Shown: positions 27,747 to 35,371 of the stretch, piece by piece
Position numbering within the stretch: the first letter of the stretch is position 1
Layout of the letters: each line of letters opens with the position of its first letter
NCBI RefSeq assembly: GCF_032335695.1
Contig: NZ_JACTOJ010000022.1
Coordinates: forward strand, 1 to 64,000
Source: JACTOJ01 sp032335695
GTDB taxonomy: Bacteria; Bacillota; Clostridia; Clostridiales; Clostridiaceae
DNA length: 64,000 nt
Direction of reading: 5' to 3'
Made by a program: the position numbers and the translations under genes
Notes under the pieces: model-generated
The model's database searches: none
What the model saw: the letters and a program-made list of their open reading frames with translations, nothing else
Told to the model about the DNA's origin: nothing

Positions 27747-28628
27747 TTAATATATCTTATTTATCCTGTTTTCTATATCCTTTGACTCTGCTTCGGATAA
27801 GTCACCCTTTTTAATATAATAGCTTATTATTATTTTTTCAAAGATCCTTCCAGGCAATATTCTCTTAAGCATCACTGAAAGCTTTTGAAAAAAATAACCT
27901 ACAATGTATCTTTCTTTGATATGTTTGCTTTTTATGATATTAAATATAAGTTTCCCTATTTTTTCTGGATTACACCCATTATTTTCATCATGCTCAAATG
28001 TTACTAAAGTCTTTGCAAAACTTTTATAGTAAGGAGAATTCTTATCCGTAGCTTTAGTAAATATTCTGTTTTTTGTAAAACCAGTGCAGAAATCACCAGG
28101 CTGTATCATACATACCTTTATGCCAAATTCATTTAACTCTTTACTTAATGCTTCAGTATATCCTTCTATTGCAAATTTAGTACTGCTGTAAACTCCTTGA
28201 TATGGAAGGCCTATAATGCCTCCTATGGAAGATGTATTTATTATGATTCCGCTTCTTCTCTCTCTCATAATCGGAAGTATGTTATCTATAACTCGAACTG
28301 TTCCAAAGAAATTTATTTCAAAGAGATTTTTAAATTCATCCATTGAAGTTTCTTCCAATGGACCTGATATACCTGAACCTGCATTGTTAATAAGTACATC
28401 TATAGTCCCTGCCTTTTCTGAAATTTCTCGTACAGCCTTCTTGACCGAATTATCATCCGTTACATCCATAGCTACCATGGAAATATCCTTTGATTTTAAT
28501 TCATCATCCCCTCTTCCACTTCTACTGGTTCCGTAAACTTTTATTCCCTTATCAGCCAAGTAAAGTGCCGTAGCTCTGCCAATTCCAGAAGATGCTCCAG
28601 TTATAAGAACTACTTTTTTTTCATACAT
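27747..28628 (-). CDS. Short-chain dehydrogenase/reductase, paired with the oxoamine synthase fusion
   Basis: A 293-residue NAD(P)H-dependent oxidoreductase. It has the classical glycine motif TGASSGIG (about 9-16), NNAG (about 84-87), the catalytic serine in NTSSIGG and YSSTK (Tyr/Lys). The C-terminal part is extended, with a hydrophobic region near FFQKLSVMLKRILPG that may touch the membrane, as in sterol and ketosphinganine reductases. The ATG at 28628 follows GGGGGATATGG; an upstream extension to 28694 has no site. It is the first gene of the operon, with the fusion starting 10 bp later, so reduction of the aminoketone made by the fusion is the most likely job. A -10 box TATAAT is at 28688-28683. 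Confidence 0.9.
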   Translation of the reverse strand: MYEKKVVLITGASSGIGRATALYLADKGIKVYGTSRSGRGDDELKSKDISMVAMDVTDDNSVKKAVREISEKAGTIDVLINNAGSGISGPLEETSMDEFKNLFEINFFGTVRVIDNILPIMRERRSGIIINTSSIGGIIGLPYQGVYSSTKFAIEGYTEALSKELNEFGIKVCMIQPGDFCTGFTKNRIFTKATDKNSPYYKSFAKTLVTFEHDENNGCNPEKIGKLIFNIIKSKHIKERYIVGYFFQKLSVMLKRILPGRIFEKIIISYYIKKGDLSEAESKDIENRINKIY

Positions 28629-28682
28629 TTTCCATATCCCCCATTTCAAAGATACCGTATACTCTATTACAAATACTAACAC

Positions 28683-28688
28683 ATTATA
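28683..28688 (-). promoter_or_regulatory. Probable -10 box of the SDR-fusion operon
   Basis: TATAAT, preceded by TG (extended -10 like, TGTGGTATAAT on the minus strand). The -35 region is weak (TTTATA). It lies about 55 bp before the SDR start. Confidence 0.45.
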
Positions 28689-28896
28689 CCACATTTCATT
28701 ATCATATAAAATATTTTAATTTTCATTTAACTTTCTACATATTATATCAACATTTTAAATAAAATAATTTATCTATTTATAATGTTCTGTGATATACTAA
28801 GAGATAAAGCTATGCTTTAAGAAAATGTTAATATATAGGCTTTGATTGATAAAACAGAAATAAAATAATAATGCTTTATAAGGAGTTGTTTTTTAC

Positions 28897-29766
28897 GTGT
28901 TTGGATATGTGGTTCCATGTAGAATGGAACTAAAAATTAAAGATTTTGAAAAATTCAAAGCTTATTATTGCGGATTATGTCATGCTATAAAAGATAATTT
29001 CGGAAATCTTCCAAGAATGGCTTTAAACTATGATATGACCTTCTTAGCCATTCTCATAGATTCTTTAGATAATCATAAACTAAATTATAGAAAATTTAGA
29101 TGTGCAGTGCACCCTACAAAAGAAAGAATTAGAATTTATGACAATCCTGCTTTAATATATGCTGCTGAATGTAATATAATGTTGACCTATTACAAGCTTA
29201 TTGATAATATTAATGATGATAATACTATAACTAGTAAATTATCTTCTTCATTCTTGAAAAGATATATTTCAGGTAGCGATTTAAGCAATAATATTGGTAA
29301 TATATTAAATACCCTTTATACTATGGAAAAAGAAGCATATAAATATAGCATCGATGAAATTTCTCATCATTTTGCCCACCTTACAGGCTATATAATAAGT
29401 GATTATTTTAAGGATGATTATGAATACAAGGAAACTTTATATTGGCTTGGGTATAATCTTGGAAAATGGATATACATAATTGATGCTTGGGATGACTTAG
29501 AAAAAGATATGAAGAAAGGTAAATTTAATCTTTTAACTGCACTATATAATAAGGAAGGTTTAGATTGTGATAAGTTAAAAATACAAATAGAAGATAACAT
29601 AGATTTTATACTTACCACTTGTGCTTCCGCAACCTATGAAATTTTAAGCTCCCTGCCAATTGAGAAAAATAAAGAGCTACTTGATAACATATTAAAATTT
29701 GGTCTTATGGAAAAAATGGATATTGTTTTTAAAAGGAGTGAATTGTTAAATGCAAAACCCATATGA
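28897..29766 (+). CDS. DUF5685 family protein
   Basis: A 289-residue, mainly helical protein that begins FGYVVPCRMEL and carries the YYCGLCHA motif, the marks of DUF5685. Cysteines 8, 25, 28 and 69 could bind a metal. It also has two aspartate-rich stretches, LIDNINDD (101-108) and DAWDDLEKD (196-204), that recall the metal-binding motifs of squalene/phytoene-type synthases; this is only a likeness. The start is GTG at 28897 with AAGGAG about 10 nt upstream. The 3' end overlaps the start of the J-domain gene by 17 bp, so translation of the two is linked. The function is unknown. Confidence 0.75.
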   Translation: MFGYVVPCRMELKIKDFEKFKAYYCGLCHAIKDNFGNLPRMALNYDMTFLAILIDSLDNHKLNYRKFRCAVHPTKERIRIYDNPALIYAAECNIMLTYYKLIDNINDDNTITSKLSSSFLKRYISGSDLSNNIGNILNTLYTMEKEAYKYSIDEISHHFAHLTGYIISDYFKDDYEYKETLYWLGYNLGKWIYIIDAWDDLEKDMKKGKFNLLTALYNKEGLDCDKLKIQIEDNIDFILTTCASATYEILSSLPIEKNKELLDNILKFGLMEKMDIVFKRSELLNAKPI

Positions 29767-30367
29767 AATATTGGGCGTAAAAGAAGGCGCCAGCAAAGAA
29801 GAAATCAAAAAGGCTTATAGAGAATTAGCCAAGAAATACCATCCTGATCAATATGATAGCAATCCTTTAAAAGACTTAGCGGAAGAAAAAATGAGAGAAC
29901 TTAATGAAGCCTATGAGTACCTTATGAAAAATGCTTCCGAAGGCAGCTCATATTATCAGCGTCAAGAAAGTTATAGCGATAATTCCAGTTACAACAATTC
30001 TAATGGATATGGTTATGGAAATATTCGTAACGATATACAGAGAGGCAACTATAGAAACGCCGAAACTGCTCTGAATTCCATGACTAATAAGGACGCAGAA
30101 TGGTATTATTTAATGGGGCTTTTACATATGAAAAAAGGCTGGTATGACAGCGCAAGAAATTATATTTCTACTGCCACTAACATGAATCCGGCTAATCCTG
30201 AATATAGAAATGCTTTAGACAATATAAGCAGACGAAATGGAAATTATAGAGATAATTTCTATGGAAGAAGAGGAAACAACGACGAAATGTGTGATTTCTG
30301 CGTGAAGCTTTGGTGCGCAGACAGCCTTTGCGAATGCATGGGCGGAGATATAGTTCCTTGCTGCTAA
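29750..30367 (+). CDS. J-domain protein with cysteine-rich tail
   Basis: A 205-residue cytosolic protein. The N-terminal J domain (about 3-65) has the HPD tripeptide at 31-33 and would stimulate an Hsp70 (DnaK) ATPase. A glycine/asparagine/tyrosine-rich linker follows, then a TPR-like helical repeat (about 95-160). The last 25 residues hold seven cysteines (181, 184, 189, 194, 196, 204, 205), suggestive of metal binding or of a membrane-edge anchor. It lacks the DnaJ zinc-finger and substrate domains and is not DnaJ itself. It overlaps the DUF5685 gene by 17 bp, so the DUF5685 protein is a plausible client. Confidence 0.88.
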   Translation: MQNPYEILGVKEGASKEEIKKAYRELAKKYHPDQYDSNPLKDLAEEKMRELNEAYEYLMKNASEGSSYYQRQESYSDNSSYNNSNGYGYGNIRNDIQRGNYRNAETALNSMTNKDAEWYYLMGLLHMKKGWYDSARNYISTATNMNPANPEYRNALDNISRRNGNYRDNFYGRRGNNDEMCDFCVKLWCADSLCECMGGDIVPCC

Positions 30368-30394
30368 CTCAATATAAAGAGAGGTGGAAAGTAA

Positions 30395-30892
30395 ATGAAT
30401 AATACAAAGAATATTGCTAGAGGCGGATTATATGCAGCACTTACCGTAATTCTAATATATATCTCTGGTATAATTCCAACGAGCAAACTCTCGTTACTGA
30501 CTATAGTGTCAGCTATCATCCCTTACTCCATACTTACTACTGGTGTAAAGAATAGCTTTGTTGTGTACTTTGCCGCCTCCCTGCTCTCGTTAATTTTAGG
30601 AATAAAGGGCATCGCTTTTGCCTACGTGATTTTCTTCGGATTGTATGGATTTGTGAAATATTACGTGGAAGCATTGGATAAAATGGTGATAGAATTTATA
30701 ATTAAGTTTGTATTTTTTAATTTAAGCATGGGAATTTTGTATTTTGCTTATAGTTCCTTATTTACAGACAGCCTAAGCACAAAGCTTCCTATATACCTCA
30801 TAATTATAGGCGCTGAGATAGCTTTTATTATTTACGACTATGCACTTACTTTAATTATAAATTATATAAGGACAAAATTTATAAAGAAATAA
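30395..30892 (+). CDS. Hypothetical membrane protein, S-component-like
   Basis: A 165-residue protein with about five hydrophobic segments. The opening, IARGGLYAALTVILIYISGIIPTSK in type, resembles the first helix of ECF S components and related substrate-binding membrane proteins, but the family cannot be fixed by eye. GAGAGGTGG precedes the ATG. It lies 27 bp after the J-domain gene and 13 bp before the DUF1294 gene, so the four genes from 28897 probably form one operon. Confidence 0.7.
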   Translation: MNNTKNIARGGLYAALTVILIYISGIIPTSKLSLLTIVSAIIPYSILTTGVKNSFVVYFAASLLSLILGIKGIAFAYVIFFGLYGFVKYYVEALDKMVIEFIIKFVFFNLSMGILYFAYSSLFTDSLSTKLPIYLIIIGAEIAFIIYDYALTLIINYIRTKFIKK

Positions 30893-30905
30893 TAGAGGAT
30901 TTGAA

Positions 30906-31166
30906 ATGAAGTATTTTTCACTTTATCTTTTAGTAATAAATATAATAGCTATTGTGGTGATGTATAAAGATAAACAATATGCAAAAAATCATCATTGGAG
31001 AATACGTGAATCCACTTTATTCATAATAGCCCTTATCTTCGGAAGTCTTGGCATACTTATTGGCATGAAAAGATTCAGGCATAAAACCAAGCATTTGAGG
31101 TTTACAATATTCATTCCTCTTATAGCATTGGCTCAAATATTTATTATCTATAGATTGTTCTATTAA
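30906..31166 (+). CDS. DUF1294 family membrane protein
   Basis: An 86-residue protein with three hydrophobic segments. The spacing of DKQYAKNHHWRIRESTL and GSLGILIGMKRFRHKTKH is the DUF1294 signature (D-K-x-x-A, W-R-I-x-E, then F-R-H-K-T). The function is unknown. It closes the four-gene run, and its stop codon enters the terminator hairpin. Confidence 0.85.
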   Translation: MKYFSLYLLVINIIAIVVMYKDKQYAKNHHWRIRESTLFIIALIFGSLGILIGMKRFRHKTKHLRFTIFIPLIALAQIFIIYRLFY

Positions 31167-31195
31167 AAAATATGGCTTAAGTGCCATATTTTTTT
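31165..31195. terminator. Bidirectional terminator overlapping both stop codons
   Basis: Arms AAAAAATATGGC and GCCATATTTTTT pair around TTAAGT. The hairpin overlaps the TAA of the DUF1294 gene on one side and the TAA of pheA on the other. Confidence 0.8.
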
Positions 31196-32036
31196 ATACT
31201 GATTTTCTATAATTTCCTATGAGCCTAAAATCGCTGCTGACTTCTTTTATTTTATCTATAGCCTGTATAACATTCTTATCCTGTATATTTCCCTCAAAAT
31301 CTATATGAAAGCTGTACTGCCAAGGATGATCTATTATTGGTCTTGATTCGATTTTCATCATATTTAATTTACTCTCATATATTATTTTTATTACATTATA
31401 AAGAGTTCCACAGGTATGAGGAAGCTTTAGTATTATACTCATTTTATCGCAGTCCTGTGAATATTCTAACTTGTTAGATATTATTATGAACCTGGTAAAA
31501 TTGTTATTGCTTAAGCTTATATTTTCTTCAATAATCTTAAGCCCATAAAGTTTAGCTGCACTCACATTTCCTATAGCTGCCTTTTCTTTAGAGCCGCATT
31601 CCTTAACATATTGGGCGCTTTTGGCGGTATTATAGTAATTGAAGAGCTTCCAAGCTTTATGCTCCGACAGAAACTGCCTGCATTGCATAAGACCTTGTGG
31701 GTGCGAATACACTTCCTTAATATCCTCTATATCAGCCTCTGGAAGAACTAACAGTCTATGCTCTATTTTTAAACAGGATTCTCCTACTATGTAGGCTTCA
31801 TATTTATTTAAAAGATCCAAAACATCATTTACACCGCCAGTAGAAGTATTCTCTATTGGAAGCACCGCATAGCTTACTTCTTTGTCTACTACTAGCTTAA
31901 ATACCTCTTCAAAACTATCTCTGTGAATTCCTTGATTGCTGTCATCAAATATGGATAACATCGCCTCATGAGTGTTAGATCCAGGTTCACCATAATAACC
32001 TATTTTAGAATTTTTTATGCTTAAATTTTGCTGCAT
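31194..32036 (-). CDS. pheA: Prephenate dehydratase
   Basis: A 280-residue monofunctional enzyme that converts prephenate to phenylpyruvate for phenylalanine synthesis. GYYGEPGSNTHEAM at the start, VLPIENTSTGGV, the catalytic NNFTRF (Thr in the active site) and a C-terminal ACT domain with KIESRPI are all present; the ACT domain binds phenylalanine for feedback inhibition in the family. There is no chorismate mutase domain. It lies downstream of leuB on the same strand, but a terminator hairpin (32058-32083) separates them. Confidence 0.94.
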   Translation of the reverse strand: MQQNLSIKNSKIGYYGEPGSNTHEAMLSIFDDSNQGIHRDSFEEVFKLVVDKEVSYAVLPIENTSTGGVNDVLDLLNKYEAYIVGESCLKIEHRLLVLPEADIEDIKEVYSHPQGLMQCRQFLSEHKAWKLFNYYNTAKSAQYVKECGSKEKAAIGNVSAAKLYGLKIIEENISLSNNNFTRFIIISNKLEYSQDCDKMSIILKLPHTCGTLYNVIKIIYESKLNMMKIESRPIIDHPWQYSFHIDFEGNIQDKNVIQAIDKIKEVSSDFRLIGNYRKSV

Positions 32037-32057
32037 ATTATCCCCCTTTAAAATTAC

Positions 32058-32083
32058 AAGAAAGCTGCAAAAACAGCTTTCTT
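32058..32083 (-). terminator. Terminator after leuB
   Basis: Arms AAGAAAGCTG and CAGCTTTCTT pair perfectly around six bases, followed on the minus strand by a TAATTTTAAA stretch. It lies between leuB and pheA and would limit read-through to pheA. Confidence 0.65.
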
Positions 32084-32088
32084 AAAAA

Positions 32089-33159
32089 TTACATTAATTG
32101 TTCTATTATTAAATCCCCCATTTTTTCGCAGCCTACTGCCTGCTTTCCTTCCGACATTATATCAAGAGTTCTATATCCCATATCAAGCACTTTATTTATA
32201 GCTTCTTCAATATCCTTTGCTGCAGCATCCATATTAAAAGAATACTTGAGCATTAAGGCCGTACTCATAATAGTGGCTAAAGGATTTGCCTTGTCTTGAC
32301 CTGCTATATCCGGTGCTGAACCATGTATAGGTTCATATAAACCTACATTTCCATCCCCTAAGGAAGCAGATGGCAGCATTCCTAAGGAACCTGTTATCAT
32401 GGAAGCCTCATCACTTAGTATGTCACCAAACATATTCTCCGTTAAAATAACATTGAACTGAGATGGCTTTCTAATAAGCTGCATTGCAGCATTATCAACA
32501 TACATATAATTAAGTTCTACTTCCGGATAGCTCTTTGCTATATCTGTAACCACTTCTCTCCAAAGCCTAGAGCTTTCCAATACATTAGCTTTATCTACTA
32601 GAGTAAGTTTGTTTTCTCTTTTTTTAGCAATATTAAAGGCCATATGAGTAATCCTAGTGATTTCAGCAGTAGTATACAGCTGTGTATCCCATGCTTTGTA
32701 GGTACCATCCTCTAATTTTACTCTTTTCTTTTCTCCAAAGTAAGAGCCTCCAATAAGTTCTCTTATAATCATAACATCAAGTCCATCTTTTAAAGCTTCT
32801 TCCTTCAGCATTGATGCTGACTTTAATTGAGGAAATACTATTGCTGGTCTGAGATTTGCATAAACGTCAAGGGCTTTTCTTATGCCCAAAAGACCTGCTT
32901 CTGGTCTCAGGTGCCCTGGAAGTGTATCCCACTTCTCGCCTCCCACAGCTCCTAAAAGTACTGCATCACTTTTCTTGCATATATCAATAGTCTCCTGTGG
33001 CAGCGGTACTCCTGTTTTGTCTATGGCTATTCCTCCCATAAGCACTTCTTCAGTCTCTAGATTTACTCCATATTTTTCTGTTACTACCTTCAAAACTTTA
33101 AGCGCCTGATTTATTACCTCTGGTCCAATTCCATCTCCTGGTATTACTGCTAATTTCAT
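32089..33159 (-). CDS. leuB: 3-isopropylmalate dehydrogenase
   Basis: A 356-residue NAD-dependent decarboxylating dehydrogenase. It oxidises 3-isopropylmalate in leucine synthesis and, in organisms with citramalate synthase, 3-methylmalate to 2-oxobutyrate. AVIPGDGIGPEV opens the protein. RELIGGSYFGEKK, the active-site region VDKANVLESSRLWR and YVDNAAMQLI, and the nucleotide site EPIHGSAPDIAGQ follow. The ATG at 33159 follows AGGGGG; the longer frame to 33198 overlaps the end of cimA and has no site. It lies 13 bp after cimA, which supports a shared role in the citramalate route. Confidence 0.95.
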   Translation of the reverse strand: MKLAVIPGDGIGPEVINQALKVLKVVTEKYGVNLETEEVLMGGIAIDKTGVPLPQETIDICKKSDAVLLGAVGGEKWDTLPGHLRPEAGLLGIRKALDVYANLRPAIVFPQLKSASMLKEEALKDGLDVMIIRELIGGSYFGEKKRVKLEDGTYKAWDTQLYTTAEITRITHMAFNIAKKRENKLTLVDKANVLESSRLWREVVTDIAKSYPEVELNYMYVDNAAMQLIRKPSQFNVILTENMFGDILSDEASMITGSLGMLPSASLGDGNVGLYEPIHGSAPDIAGQDKANPLATIMSTALMLKYSFNMDAAAKDIEEAINKVLDMGYRTLDIMSEGKQAVGCEKMGDLIIEQLM

Positions 33160-33172
33160 TTTATCTTTCCCC

Positions 33173-34756
33173 CTAATCATTTTTATTACTTTCTTCATAT
33201 AAGAAATACTCTAAGGAATCCACTAAAGCTTCCCAGCTGGCTTGTATTATGTTTGTTGATACCCCAACTGTTCCCCAAACCTTATTTCCATCTGTGCTCT
33301 CTATATGAACTCGCACTTTAGCCGCTGTAGCTTCTGTAGTATCGAGTACTCTTACCTTATAATCGTTTAGCCTTATTTTTTTAAGCTGAGGATAGAACAC
33401 CAAAAGTGCTTTTCTCAGTGCCACATCCATGGCATTTACAGGTCCATCTCCTTCTCCTGCTGTAAGCTCTTCTCTTCCATCTACTTCAACTTTAATTACT
33501 GCATAAGCGCTATTTTTTTCAAGCCATTTATCTTCGCAGTTTACTCTAAAGTCCTTTACTTTGAAAAAGCTCTTATATATTCCAAGCATTTTTCTAACCA
33601 TAAGTTCAAAGGAAGAATCCGCTCCTTCAAATTGATAGCCTTCATACTCCAAGCTTTTAAGCTTATCTATTATACCTTGGGCCTCTACAGAATCCTTTGT
33701 AATCCAAGGTGCTACTTTCTGTATCTTTTTTACCACGGTGCTTTTCCCACTTACCTCTGACATTAATATTCTTCTATTATTGCCCACCAAAGCTGGTTCT
33801 ATATGTTCAAAAGACTTTGGATTTTTCAACACCGCATCTATGTGCATGCCTCCTTTGTGAGCAAAAGCGCTATTACCAACATAAGGTGCTTTTTCACTAT
33901 GAGCCATATTGGCTATCTCACTCACATGCCTGGAAACAGCCGTTATTCCTTGAATATTTTCTCCGCAGTTAAATTCAGTTTTAACCTTGATTTTTAGAGT
34001 TGGTATTATGGATACAAGATTTGCATTTCCGCATCTTTCACCATAGCCATTAATGGTTCCCTGAAGCATCCTCGCTCCGTTCTTTGCTGCCATAACTGAA
34101 TTAGCTACTGCCATTCCCATATCATCGTGACAATGAACTCCTAAAGGAAGGTTTATTTTTTTTTCTGTCTCTTTTATAATTTCTACTAGTTCATCAGGTT
34201 GAGTGCCTCCATTAGTATCGCAAAGCACAAGCCAATCTGCACCTGCTGCTTCGGCTGCTTTTAACGTGCTTATGGCATACTCTTTGTTAGCTTTAAACCC
34301 ATCGAAAAAATGTTCTGCATCAAAAACCACTTCTTTTTCATTATCCTTAAGATACTTAATAGTATCTCTAATCATTTTTAAATTTTCATCACAGTCCGTC
34401 CTCAATATTTCAAACACATGCATATCCCAAGACTTGCCAAAGATAGCTACTGTAGCTGTATTAGCATTTAAAATAGCCTTTAGTCCCTTATCATCTTCTA
34501 CTTTAGAATAAGGTTTCCTAGTACTGCCGAAAGCTACTAATTTAGCATTTTTTAACTTAAGTTTATATATACTATTAAAAAATTCTATATCCTTAGGATT
34601 TGAACCTGGATTTCCAGCTTCTATATAATCCACTCCAAAATCATCTAGGAGTTTACAAATTTTTATTTTATCTTCCAGTGTAAAAGAAATTCCCTCTGCC
34701 TGAGCCCCATCACGCAAAGTGGTGTCATAAATATAAACTTGTTTATTGAAATCCAA
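33173..34756 (-). CDS. cimA: Citramalate synthase
   Basis: A 527-residue DRE-TIM metallolyase. It joins pyruvate and acetyl-CoA to (R)-citramalate, the entry to threonine-independent isoleucine synthesis. The catalytic barrel begins YIYDTTLRDGAQAEG. HCHDDMGMAVANSV and NGYGERCGNANL carry the metal and catalytic residues. The C-terminal allosteric domain (about 390-520) holds the GEGDGPVNAMD motif. The sequence pattern fits CimA better than 2-isopropylmalate synthase (FGKSWDMHV, YGERCGNANL). It sits behind a T-box whose specifier reads isoleucine, which agrees with the assignment. LeuC and LeuD, needed for the next step, are not in the window. Confidence 0.94.
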   Translation of the reverse strand: MDFNKQVYIYDTTLRDGAQAEGISFTLEDKIKICKLLDDFGVDYIEAGNPGSNPKDIEFFNSIYKLKLKNAKLVAFGSTRKPYSKVEDDKGLKAILNANTATVAIFGKSWDMHVFEILRTDCDENLKMIRDTIKYLKDNEKEVVFDAEHFFDGFKANKEYAISTLKAAEAAGADWLVLCDTNGGTQPDELVEIIKETEKKINLPLGVHCHDDMGMAVANSVMAAKNGARMLQGTINGYGERCGNANLVSIIPTLKIKVKTEFNCGENIQGITAVSRHVSEIANMAHSEKAPYVGNSAFAHKGGMHIDAVLKNPKSFEHIEPALVGNNRRILMSEVSGKSTVVKKIQKVAPWITKDSVEAQGIIDKLKSLEYEGYQFEGADSSFELMVRKMLGIYKSFFKVKDFRVNCEDKWLEKNSAYAVIKVEVDGREELTAGEGDGPVNAMDVALRKALLVFYPQLKKIRLNDYKVRVLDTTEATAAKVRVHIESTDGNKVWGTVGVSTNIIQASWEALVDSLEYFLYEESNKND

Positions 34757-34861
34757 TAATAAAGCCCCCTTCTTTTTATAATCCCCATAACTTTAATAGA
34801 AGTAAAAAAAGAGAATTTTCAATAAATTTTAATTATGCATTTGTAAAAATAGTACAAAAAA

Positions 34862-35098
34862 ACAGAACTCATCCCAATGGGGCAAATTCTGCTCGCGGTA
34901 CCACCCAAATCTTATAATTCCAAAATAAATATCATTTTCAAATTATAAATCTCTTAATAATAACGGATTTTCTCCGGCAAAGCTTACTTAAATTTCGGCC
35001 TACAACTCCAAGGCGATTTTCATCCTTGCATAAACTGTGGGCTTTCACCTACCCCACTCTCTTTTAAGCCTCCTCAAAGATTACTCTTCCTTATCAAA
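34862..35098 (-). promoter_or_regulatory. T-box riboswitch, isoleucine specifier, upstream of cimA
   Basis: The minus strand carries the full T-box plan: stem I with AGAGAGTGGGGT and GTGAAAGCCCAC, a specifier loop reading GAAA-ATC-G (codon ATC at 35017-35015), the stem with GCTTTGCCGG, the T-box sequence GGTGGTACCGCG (34905-34894) and a terminator (34893-34862) with a T tail. Uncharged isoleucine tRNA would favour the antiterminator and expression of cimA-leuB. Confidence 0.93.
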
Positions 35099-35120
35099 GT
35101 TTTTATAATTATTGTTTTTA

Positions 35121-35149
35121 AATTTAACATATTTATAGATGATTGTCAA
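35121..35149 (-). promoter_or_regulatory. Promoter of the cimA T-box leader
   Basis: TTGACA (35149-35144), a 17-bp spacer and TAAATT (35126-35121) on the minus strand, placed just before the T-box stem I. Confidence 0.65.
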
Positions 35150-35278
35150 TATATTATGAAAATTTCATTATAATAAAGGGATAAAATTAAAGAATTTAAA
35201 AAAATATTTTTTTATACTTAGAAAGTATTGATTTTTCAGACAGAGTTATAAAAATTAATTTTTACTTGTATTTATTCA

Positions 35279-35307
35279 TTGACTTTAATATATTTTACTA
35301 TTATAAT
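35279..35307 (+). promoter_or_regulatory. Strong sigma-A promoter of ilvB-ilvN
   Basis: TTGACT (35279-35284), a 17-bp spacer and TATAAT (35302-35307). The leader is only about 55 nt and has a 7-bp hairpin (35327-35346) just before the ribosome site. No T-box or terminator is present in this leader. The 615-bp gap between cimA and this ilvB thus holds two divergent control regions and no gene. Confidence 0.75.
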
Positions 35308-35371
35308 TTATAAAAATAATGGGGCAGATTCTGTTTTATCAGAATCAAAATTTAATAAAGGGGGCTAAAAA

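Noticed and set aside
32089..33159. Leucine-only role for leuB
   Set aside because: leuA and leuCD are absent and cimA is directly upstream under an isoleucine T-box, so a role in the citramalate route is at least as likely.
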